A DNA stretch of 64,000 nt from Betaproteobacteria bacterium (GTDB taxonomy: Bacteria > Pseudomonadota > Gammaproteobacteria > Burkholderiales > Rhodocyclaceae): contig JACQYB010000031.1 in the NCBI GenBank assembly GCA_016208415.1, positions 129,072 to 193,071 of the forward strand. The letters are read 5' to 3'. This document shows positions 57,427 through 64,000 of this stretch, one piece after another (positions within the stretch are counted from its first letter, which is position 1; the number at the start of each line of letters is the position of its first letter). A program made the position numbers and the translations under genes. The notes under the pieces were generated by a model. The model saw only the letters and a program-made list of their open reading frames with translations. It searched no databases and had not been told where the DNA came from.

Positions 57427-59226
57427 TCACCGCAGTCCGCTGTAGATCTGTTCGGCCAGCTTGCGACTGATGCCGGAAACGCGGCAAAGGTCTTCGACGG
57501 TGGCCGCCTTCACGCCCTGCATCCCCCCTAGCTGTGCCAGCAGCCTGCGCCGCCGCTCTGGCCCGATCCCCGGGATGTCCTCCAGCCGCGATACCGTCCG
57601 CGCCCTCGCGCGGCGCTGGCGGTGACCGGTGATCGCAAACCGATGGGCCTCATCACGGATCTCCTGAACCAGTTGGAGCGCCGGGCTCTCTACTCCCAGA
57701 CGCAGGGGAGGTCGGCCATCCGGGAGAACCAGTTCCTCCAGGCCGGGCTTGCGTCCTTCCCCCTTTGCCACCCCCACAAGCGGCACCTGATCCAGCCCGA
57801 GATCGGCAAGCACCTCCAGCGCCACACCGAGCTGCCCCTTGCCACCGTCCACCAGGACCAGGTCGGGCACAACGCCCTCTCCGCTGGCAACCTTTTCGTA
57901 GCGCCGCGTCAGAGCCTGGCGCATGCCACCGTAGTCGTCGCCGGGTTCGATCCCGGAAATGTTGTAGCGCCGGTACTCCGCGCGACGCAACTCGCCGCCG
58001 GCAAACACCACGCAGGACGCCACCGTGGCCTCGCCCATCGTATGGCTGATATCGAAGCATTCGATACGCCGCGGAGTTTCACCCATGCCAAGAGCCTCCG
58101 CAAGGGCGTCCAGCCGCTGCTCGGAGCGCACACGGCCGCGCAGATGCGCTCCGACCGCGAGCAGCGCATTCCTTTCCGCCATTTCCATCCACACGCGTTC
58201 AGCCTCGTTGCGTGGCGCGCTGAGCGTGCAACGGCGTTCCGCGAGAAACCGGCTCGCGAGTTCCATATCCTCGTCTCCGGCCTCCACATTGACCACGACG
58301 CGCGTCGGCGGCGGGTGGTCCGCGTAGTGTTGCTCGATGAAGGCCGCCAGCGTCTCTTCGGCCGTGGATTGCTCGGCATGGCTGGGAACGTGCGAGCGGT
58401 CTCCAAGGTGCAGACCGCCTCGCACCATGGCCAGGTTTACGCAGGCAATCCCCTCTTTCCGCACCACCGCCACGACGTCGGCATCGACGTCCCGATCGCT
58501 GGCCACGAACTGGCGATGCAGCACATTCTGCAGGGACCGGATCTGGTCGCGATACACCGCCGCCTGTTCGAAACCCAGTTCCTGCGAGGCCGCCTGCATC
58601 CTCTGCGTAAGCCGTTCCACCACCTCCGAGGGCTGGCCTCGCAGCAGCAAGCGAGCCATGCGCACGTCCGCGGCATACTCTGCTGCCCCGATGCGCCCCA
58701 CGCAGGGCGCGCTGCAGCGCTTGATCTGGTGCAGCAGGCAGGGGCGGGAGCGGTTGTTGAAGACCGGGTTCTCGCAGGTGCGCAACTGGAACACTCGCTG
58801 CAGCAACTGGATGCTCTCCCTCACCGACTGGGCGTTGGGAAACGGGCCAAAATAGCGCGCCCCCTTCTCGAAGGCGCCGCGGTGGAAGGAAAGCTGCGGG
58901 AAGGGATCGCCGCTGAGCTTGATGTACGGATAGGACTTGTCGTCGCGAAACAGGATGTTGAAGCGCGGCGCCAGAGTCTTGATGAGGTTGTTTTCGAGCA
59001 GCAGCGCCTCGGTCTCCGAGCGGGTGACGGTGACCTCCACCTGCACGATGAGCGATACCATGCGGGCGATGCGCGGGCTTGGCTGCGTGCGCTGGAAATA
59101 GGACGAGACCCGCTTCCTGAGATTCTTCGCCTTGCCCACGTAGAGCGCCACTTCGCCCGCATCCAGCATGCGATAGACCCCCGGCTGCTCGGGGAGGCTG
59201 CGGATCAGTTCCCTGGCGTCAAGCAT
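57427..59226 (-). CDS. uvrC: Excinuclease ABC subunit C
   Basis: A 599-residue nucleotide-excision nuclease. The N-terminal GIY-YIG domain (PGVYRMLDAGEVALYVGKAK) is followed by Cys-rich NNRSRPCLLHQIKRCSAPC, a UVR motif, and an RNase H-like 5' nuclease (IECFDISHTMGEATVASCVV, LVLVDGGKGQLG). A C-terminal double helix-hairpin-helix (LEDIPGIGPERRRRLL) ends the protein. It cuts on both sides of lesions with UvrB. Its start overlaps the upstream UDG stop by 22 bp. Confidence 0.96.
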   Translation of the reverse strand: MLDARELIRSLPEQPGVYRMLDAGEVALYVGKAKNLRKRVSSYFQRTQPSPRIARMVSLIVQVEVTVTRSETEALLLENNLIKTLAPRFNILFRDDKSYPYIKLSGDPFPQLSFHRGAFEKGARYFGPFPNAQSVRESIQLLQRVFQLRTCENPVFNNRSRPCLLHQIKRCSAPCVGRIGAAEYAADVRMARLLLRGQPSEVVERLTQRMQAASQELGFEQAAVYRDQIRSLQNVLHRQFVASDRDVDADVVAVVRKEGIACVNLAMVRGGLHLGDRSHVPSHAEQSTAEETLAAFIEQHYADHPPPTRVVVNVEAGDEDMELASRFLAERRCTLSAPRNEAERVWMEMAERNALLAVGAHLRGRVRSEQRLDALAEALGMGETPRRIECFDISHTMGEATVASCVVFAGGELRRAEYRRYNISGIEPGDDYGGMRQALTRRYEKVASGEGVVPDLVLVDGGKGQLGVALEVLADLGLDQVPLVGVAKGEGRKPGLEELVLPDGRPPLRLGVESPALQLVQEIRDEAHRFAITGHRQRRARARTVSRLEDIPGIGPERRRRLLAQLGGMQGVKAATVEDLCRVSGISRKLAEQIYSGLR

Positions 59227-59900
59227 TCCCGCGACGCGGATTCCTCGATTCGGGCATGACCACCGAGTTGTTCACGGATGGCCGCAAACACTTCGTGAAA
59301 CGCCTGTTCGGTTAGCCTGCGGGTCTGGGTGTTGTAGCGGCTGCAATGGTAGCTGTCGAACAGCGCCAGGCCACCGGGCAGCACATGCCTGGCACCATGG
59401 CCAAACGCGAATTCGCGGGGTTTTGCGCCCACCGCGGCAACAACGGCCCCATGGGCTATGGTCCCCAGGGCCAGAATCACCAGCACACTGGGAAGCCCAC
59501 CCAGTTCCCGGGCGAGATGCACATTGCAGGTGCCGATCTCCGCAGGCGTCGGCTTGTTCCGGGGCGGCACGCAGCGCACCGCGTTGGCGATGCGGCAATC
59601 GCGAAGACGCAGCCCGTCGTCCGCCGCCACGGATTGCGCCCGGTTGGCGAAGCCGAAGCGATGGAGGGTGTCGTACAAGAGCAGCCCGGCGAAGTCGCCG
59701 GTAAAAGGGCGGCCGGTGCGGTTGGCGCCATGCAGCCCGGGAGCGAGGCCCACGATCAGCAACCGCGGGGCGTCTTCGCCGAAGGAGGGTACCGGGCGGG
59801 CGTGGTATCCCGGATGCCTCGCACGGACATCGCCCAGGAAGGCGGCCAGCCGCGCGCAACGGCGACACTCCAGGATGGCATCGGTAACATCGTCCGGCAT
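59205..59900 (-). CDS. Family 5 (UDGb-type) uracil-DNA glycosylase
   Basis: A 231-residue glycosylase. Motif 1 is GLAPGLHGANRTGRPFTGD, typical of UDGb, which lacks the catalytic Asp/Asn of family 1. Cysteines near the N-terminus (CRRC) and inside (CRIANAVRCVPP) fit the Fe-S cluster of families 4 and 5; the C-terminal motif is FDSYHCSRYN. It removes uracil and other deaminated bases. The ATG at 59900 (MPDDVTDAILECRRC) is used. Confidence 0.87.
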   Translation of the reverse strand: MPDDVTDAILECRRCARLAAFLGDVRARHPGYHARPVPSFGEDAPRLLIVGLAPGLHGANRTGRPFTGDFAGLLLYDTLHRFGFANRAQSVAADDGLRLRDCRIANAVRCVPPRNKPTPAEIGTCNVHLARELGGLPSVLVILALGTIAHGAVVAAVGAKPREFAFGHGARHVLPGGLALFDSYHCSRYNTQTRRLTEQAFHEVFAAIREQLGGHARIEESASRECLTPGN

Positions 59901-60033
59901 AGAAGTCTTCTGAATGGCGCCTGGCGGGATCTGGCTGCAGGCGTGCCGCCGGGCAGGCAAAATCGCAGTACCGCATCAATACTACCCGGCGCTCGGCCCT
60001 ACCGATGTTACCACGCAGCGCTCGCTCCCTCCC

Positions 60034-61074
60034 TCAGGCCTGGAACAGAGCCCGAACGCGCTCCCGCGCCGCGGTGCAGGCCGGTGAGCGCAGAGACCTC
60101 ACCATCCCGGCCGGTCGCCTGTCCGGCTTGAGCCGCGACAACCTGGCCGCAGAACTCGCATCCGTCTGCGGTCGCCACTGTTCCAGAACCTCCCGCGCCG
60201 CCGCCGGCGCATTGCACACCAGCACCATGTCGCACCCTGCGGCCCGCGCCGCCTGCGCACGTTCCGCCATGGAACCGGCCACACTTGCGCCCTCCATGCT
60301 CAGGTCGTCGCTGAACACCACGCCGCCGAAGCGCAGACGATGACGCAGCACCTCGGCCAGCCAGAAGCGCGAGAACCCGGCCGGATTCGGATCGCAGCGT
60401 GGATAGATGACGTGGGCCGGCATCACCCCGGCGAGCCGCCCCGCAAGGTGCTGGAACGGCAGGAGGTCCTGGCTGAATATCTCCTCCGGCGAGCGTTCAT
60501 CCACAGGAATGGCCAGATGGGAGTCGGCGACCACGAAACCGTGACCGGGGAAGTGCTTTCCCACCGCGCCCATCCCGGCCTCGGCCAGACCCTCCACCAG
60601 CGCCCCGGCCAGTTCGGTGACGGCCTGCGGACGGGAATGGAAGGCGCGGTCACCAATGACTGCGCTGCTGCCGAAGTCAAGATCAAGCACCGGCGCGAAG
60701 CTCAGGTCCACGCCGACACTGCGCAGCTCGGCACCGATGAGCAACCCCACGGACCGCGCCGCCTGCCATGCCACGGGGCGGTCCTGGTCCCACAGATCGC
60801 CCAGCCGACGCATGGGCGGGAGCGGCGTAAAGCCGCTGCGAAAGCGCTGCACGCGGCCGCCTTCGTGGTCCACCGCCACGACCAGCGGCGGGCGGCGCAG
60901 CTCACGTATTCGGGCGGTCAGTCTGGTCACCTGCTCCGGATCGGCGTAATTGCGCGCAAACAGGATGACGCCGCCCACCAGCGGATGGCAAAGCATCTCC
61001 CGCTCCTCGGGGGCCATTTCCAGCCCGGCGAGGTCGGTCATTACCGGTCCGAGGGGCAGCCGCAGCGGACTCAC
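60034..61074 (-). CDS. nagZ: Beta-N-acetylhexosaminidase
   Basis: A 346-residue GH3 enzyme recycling cell-wall muropeptides. The signature KHFPGHGFVVADSHL is exact, and LVVAVDHEGGRVQRFRSGFT matches the family core. The GTG at 61074 overlaps the acpS stop (GTGA) and gives MSPLRLPLGPVMTDLAG, in line with E. coli NagZ; the longer frame is a shadow of acpS. The last 40 residues are Arg/Ala-rich. It ends the rnc-era-recO-pdxJ-acpS-nagZ operon. Confidence 0.93.
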   Translation of the reverse strand: MSPLRLPLGPVMTDLAGLEMAPEEREMLCHPLVGGVILFARNYADPEQVTRLTARIRELRRPPLVVAVDHEGGRVQRFRSGFTPLPPMRRLGDLWDQDRPVAWQAARSVGLLIGAELRSVGVDLSFAPVLDLDFGSSAVIGDRAFHSRPQAVTELAGALVEGLAEAGMGAVGKHFPGHGFVVADSHLAIPVDERSPEEIFSQDLLPFQHLAGRLAGVMPAHVIYPRCDPNPAGFSRFWLAEVLRHRLRFGGVVFSDDLSMEGASVAGSMAERAQAARAAGCDMVLVCNAPAAAREVLEQWRPQTDASSAARLSRLKPDRRPAGMVRSLRSPACTAARERVRALFQA

Positions 61075-61466
61075 GCGCCGCTCTTCCCAGGGGCGGTTTC
61101 CAGCACCACGAACGCGACGGCGAATTGCGCCTCGTCGCTGATGCTCAAGTGCGACACCAGCCCGCGACCCTGCATCAGCGCCGCCACCTGCGGCGCCAGA
61201 TCCAGGCACGGTTTGCCGAGAGCGTCGTGCCCCACACCCACGCCGCGCAGCGTTACCGGCGTGCGCACCCCGGTACCCAGCGCCTTGCTGAAGGCCTCCT
61301 TCGCGGCAAAGCGCCGCGCCAGGAAGCGCGCCGGGTGGGGCGAGTCCGCGAAGTCATGGAGTTCGGCGGCAGACAGGATGCGCCGCGCCACACGCTGCCC
61401 GTGCCGGGCCAGCAGGCCTTCGAAGCGCTCCACCGCCACGATGTCGGTACCGATGCCGAAGATCAT
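61071..61466 (-). CDS. acpS: Holo-[acyl-carrier-protein] synthase
   Basis: A 131-residue phosphopantetheinyl transferase. Magnesium ligands are Asp8 in GIGTDIVAVERFE and the Glu in RRFAAKEAFSKALG. It loads 4'-phosphopantetheine onto acyl carrier protein. It overlaps pdxJ and nagZ by 4 bp each. Confidence 0.95.
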   Translation of the reverse strand: MIFGIGTDIVAVERFEGLLARHGQRVARRILSAAELHDFADSPHPARFLARRFAAKEAFSKALGTGVRTPVTLRGVGVGHDALGKPCLDLAPQVAALMQGRGLVSHLSISDEAQFAVAFVVLETAPGKSGA

Positions 61467-62218
61467 TCCCGTCCTGCCGCGGCCTCGCGCATCAGCCGCT
61501 TCATCTCCCGCACTGCCTCGCGCATGCCGACGAACACCGCGCGCGACACGATGGCGTGGCCGATGTGCAGCTCCCGCACCCCGGGCAGCCGCGCCACCGG
61601 CTGAACATTGACGTAATTGAGGGCGTGGCCGGCGTTGAAGCGCATGCCCAGGTCCCGAATGGCCGCCCCCGCGACGCCGATGCGTTCCAGTTCCGCCACA
61701 ACCGCCGCGCTCTGCGCATCGCGGCCCCGTTCATGGAAGGCATGGGCGTAGGGCCCGGTATGCACCTCGCACACACGGGCGCCGATGCGGCGGGCGGCCT
61801 CCACCTGCCGCAGGTCGGCATCGATGAACACACTGACGACGATGCCCTCGCCTGAAAGACGATTTACCACCGCGGTCAGTGGCGCTTCCTGGGAGACGAT
61901 GTCCAGCCCGCCCTCGGTGGTCACTTCGTGGCGACCCTCGGGCACCAGCATGGCCATCTCGGGGCGTAGCGCGCACGCAATCTCCACCATCTCCGCTGTG
62001 GCCGCCATCTCCAGGTTGAGCTTGATGTGGGTGATCTCCCGCAGGCGGCGCACGTCGTGGTCCTGGATGTGACGACGGTCCTCGCGCAGGTGCACCGTGA
62101 TGCCGTCGGCCCCGCCGAGATGGGCCTCGACCGCGGCCCACACGGGATCGGGCTCATAAGTCTGGCGCGCCTGCCGGATGGTGGCCACGTGGTCGATGTT
62201 GACGCCGAGTTCGATCAC
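61463..62218 (-). CDS. pdxJ: Pyridoxine 5'-phosphate synthase
   Basis: A 251-residue TIM-barrel enzyme of the DXP-dependent vitamin B6 pathway. Motifs are ELGVNIDHVATIRQARQT, GADGITVHLREDRRHI, LNLEMAATAEM and the C-terminal GHAIVSRAVFVGM. It joins deoxyxylulose phosphate and amino-acetone phosphate. It overlaps recO by 4 bp. Confidence 0.96.
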   Translation of the reverse strand: MIELGVNIDHVATIRQARQTYEPDPVWAAVEAHLGGADGITVHLREDRRHIQDHDVRRLREITHIKLNLEMAATAEMVEIACALRPEMAMLVPEGRHEVTTEGGLDIVSQEAPLTAVVNRLSGEGIVVSVFIDADLRQVEAARRIGARVCEVHTGPYAHAFHERGRDAQSAAVVAELERIGVAGAAIRDLGMRFNAGHALNYVNVQPVARLPGVRELHIGHAIVSRAVFVGMREAVREMKRLMREAAAGRE

Positions 62219-62943
62219 AGTCCCTGTAACTCCTTGAATACCCGACGCGACTCCAGACCCTGATCGCCCAGATGGTGACTGAGCAGCATGCGCATCAATG
62301 TCTTGCTCTGCGCGAGGACTTCGGGTGAGGAAAAGTCATCGCCTGCCATGGCGAGCAGCGCCTTGCCCGAGAATCGCGGCTGTTCGTCCGGCTGCCCCTG
62401 CGACGGCATCACGCCACGCTCGAGGACGACCACATACTCTCCCGCCGCCGCCACTGCTTCCCCGCCATCCACGCACCGATCCAGGGTCAGGCCGTATCCA
62501 AGTTCCTGCAGCAGGGTCTTCTCGAACCGCCGCAACAGCGGCGCCGGCGCCAAGCCGGCGGCCATCCGCTGCAAGGTGTCGGCGTAGGCGTCGAACAGCC
62601 CGGGATGCGGGTCGTCGCGGGGCAGCAGGCGTACCAGCAACTCGTTCAGATAATACCCGCAAAGCAGCGCTTCGCCCTGCAGCAGGGGTTGCCCGCCCAT
62701 CCACTCCGCCTTGGCCAGGGTGCGCACCTCGCCTTTTCCGAACCACCCAATGGACAGGGGCTGGAAGGCCATGAGGACTCCACGCAATGCGGAGCGTGGC
62801 CGACGAGCGCCCCGCGCGGCAAGGGGTACCCGGCCATGGTTGCGGCTAAAGGTCTCGACGATGAGGCTGGTCTCTCGGAAGGGATGGGTGTGCAGCACGA
62901 ATGCGGGTTCGCCGTCCACGCGCTGGCGCTCGCCACCGGCCAT
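62215..62943 (-). CDS. recO: DNA repair protein RecO
   Basis: A 242-residue recombination mediator. The N-terminal OB fold (HTHPFRETSLIVETFSRNHG, then RVPLAARGARR) is followed by a helical domain with LCGYYLNELLVRLLPRDDPHP and a C-terminal ELGYGLTLDRC. It helps RecR load RecA at gaps. It starts 1 nt after the era stop. Confidence 0.93.
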   Translation of the reverse strand: MAGGERQRVDGEPAFVLHTHPFRETSLIVETFSRNHGRVPLAARGARRPRSALRGVLMAFQPLSIGWFGKGEVRTLAKAEWMGGQPLLQGEALLCGYYLNELLVRLLPRDDPHPGLFDAYADTLQRMAAGLAPAPLLRRFEKTLLQELGYGLTLDRCVDGGEAVAAAGEYVVVLERGVMPSQGQPDEQPRFSGKALLAMAGDDFSSPEVLAQSKTLMRMLLSHHLGDQGLESRRVFKELQGL

Positions 62944-62944
62944 A

Positions 62945-63865
62945 TCACTCGTAACCGAGGGATTTCAGTGCCCGCTCGTCGTCGGCCCAGCCACTGCGCA
63001 CCTTGACCCACACCTCCAGGAAGACCTTGCCGCCGAACAGATCTTCCAGATCGGCGCGGGCTTCCGTGGCGATCTTCTTCAGGCGCTCCCCCCCTTTTCC
63101 GATCACCATGGCCTTGTGGGCAGCCTTGTCGACGATGACCGCGGCGGCAATCCGCCGCAGCATGCCGTCCATCTCGAAGCGCTCGATCTCCACCGTAATG
63201 CCGTAGGGCAATTCATCACCAAGGTTGCGGAAGATCTTTTCGCGCAGGAACTCGGCGGCCAAGAACCGCTCGCTGCGATCGGTGACGTCATCCGCCTCGA
63301 AGACGGGTTGCGACTCAGGCAGGTAGGACTGTGCCGCGCGCAACAGTTCGGCGGCATTTTCGCCTCGCGTCGCACTGAGCGGAACGATCTCCGCGAAGGG
63401 ATGGCGATGCGACATGGCCTCGATGAAGGGCAACAACTGCCTGCGATCGCGCATCCGATCGATCTTGTTGACCACGAGCACCACGGGCCGCCCCTGCGGC
63501 AGGAGGGCGAGGATCTGGCCATCCGCTTCGGTGAATCGGCCGGCTTCCACGACAAACAACACCACGTCCACCTCCCCCAGCGAGCGCGTCACCGTGCGAT
63601 TCATCAGCCGATTGAGAGCATTGCGGTGACGGGTCTGGAAGCCGGGCGTGTCGACGAACACGAACTGCGCCTCCTCGGTGGTGAGAATGCCGCGGATGAC
63701 ATGGCGCGTCGTCTGGGCCTTGGCGGAGGTGATGCTGATCTTTTGCCCGACCAGGCAATTGACGAGGGTGGACTTGCCGACATTCGGGCGCCCCACCACG
63801 GCCAGGAAACCGGCCCGAAAACGCAGCGGGAGCGGTACGCCCGGCCCGGTGGCAACGTCGTTCAT
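62945..63865 (-). CDS. era: GTPase Era
   Basis: A 306-residue ribosome-assembly GTPase. The G motifs are GRPNVGKST (25-33), a threonine switch in SAKAQTTRH, DTPGFQ, NKID and SATRGEN. The C-terminal KH domain has VIGKGGERLKKIATEAR and binds the 3' end of 16S rRNA. The ATG at 63865 overlaps the rnc stop (ATGA). Confidence 0.96.
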   Translation of the reverse strand: MNDVATGPGVPLPLRFRAGFLAVVGRPNVGKSTLVNCLVGQKISITSAKAQTTRHVIRGILTTEEAQFVFVDTPGFQTRHRNALNRLMNRTVTRSLGEVDVVLFVVEAGRFTEADGQILALLPQGRPVVLVVNKIDRMRDRRQLLPFIEAMSHRHPFAEIVPLSATRGENAAELLRAAQSYLPESQPVFEADDVTDRSERFLAAEFLREKIFRNLGDELPYGITVEIERFEMDGMLRRIAAAVIVDKAAHKAMVIGKGGERLKKIATEARADLEDLFGGKVFLEVWVKVRSGWADDERALKSLGYE

Positions 63866-64000
63866 TTCTCCGAAATCCTCTCCAGCGCCCGTTGCGCGGC
63901 CTGCTGTTCGGCCCCTCGGCGGCTGGCTCCGCTGCCGGCCGTTGCGAGCCCCAACTCCTCTATGCGGCACTCCACATCAAACTCCTGCGAATGAGGCTCC
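63862..64000 (-). CDS. rnc: Ribonuclease III, C-terminal fragment at window edge
   Basis: About 45 codons on the minus strand, open at the right edge. They encode the end of a double-stranded RNA-binding domain: QEFDVECRIEELG, then GSGASRRGAEQQAAQRAL and ERISEK-stop. The G-x-G-x-S-R-x-x-A-E-x-x-A-A pattern and the position before era identify RNase III. The catalytic domain lies outside the window. Confidence 0.88.
   Translation of the reverse strand, partial: EPHSQEFDVECRIEELGLATAGSGASRRGAEQQAAQRALERISEK

Overview
The window is 64 kb of high-GC chromosome that reads as a betaproteobacterium, most likely Rhodocyclales or Nitrosomonadales. This rests on gene content and order: smc-zipA-ligA-galU, rpsB-tsf-pyrH-frr-uppS-cdsA-dxr-rseP-bamA-ompH-lpxD-fabZ/lpxA-lpxB-rnhB, rnc-era-recO-pdxJ-acpS-nagZ, guaB-guaA-tadA and mltG-tmk-holB-tatD. 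No 16S or other direct taxonomic marker is present, so the placement is inference. Genes are tightly packed, with many 4-bp ATGA/GTGA overlaps.

Layout. 1-8.2 kb: a DUF423 protein cut by the left edge, an ankyrin protein, tatD, holB, tmk, mltG, divergent ygfZ and an NRDE protein, then GNAT, L,D-transpeptidase and tadA. 8.2-13.4 kb: a 5.1-kb island inserted at the 3' end of guaA and bounded by a 15-bp direct repeat. It carries an AbiE type IV toxin-antitoxin pair and, in the same operon, a 933-residue primase-helicase-nuclease protein of the TOTE conflict-system type; no integrase is present. 13.4-21.5 kb: guaA, guaB, a DUF4124 protein, rnfH, ratA, smpB, a QmcA/NfeD pair, a SpoU methyltransferase and rnhB. 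21.5-35.1 kb: the envelope and translation block from lpxB back to rpsB, with lipid A enzymes, BamA, Skp/OmpH, isoprenoid and phospholipid enzymes, RRF, UMP kinase, EF-Ts and S2. 35.4-44 kb: map, glnD, def, a thio-nucleoside phosphorylase, hpt, galU and ligA. 44-55 kb: zipA, smc, queF, an EamA transporter and the dap cluster with a pilU gene inside it. 55-64 kb: prmB, an orphan response regulator, a tRNA-Gly/Cys/Leu array containing a decayed hyi gene, pgsA, uvrC, a family 5 uracil-DNA glycosylase, nagZ, acpS, pdxJ, recO, era and the 3' end of rnc.

Most of the window is housekeeping. The unusual parts are the guaA island, with its defence cargo, paired operators and terminal repeat pairs; two in-frame gene fusions that look like small deletions (FabZ-LpxA, which lacks the last FabZ strand, and PilU-DapE, where PilU loses its C-terminus); and the hyi pseudogene lodged between tRNA-Cys and tRNA-Leu.
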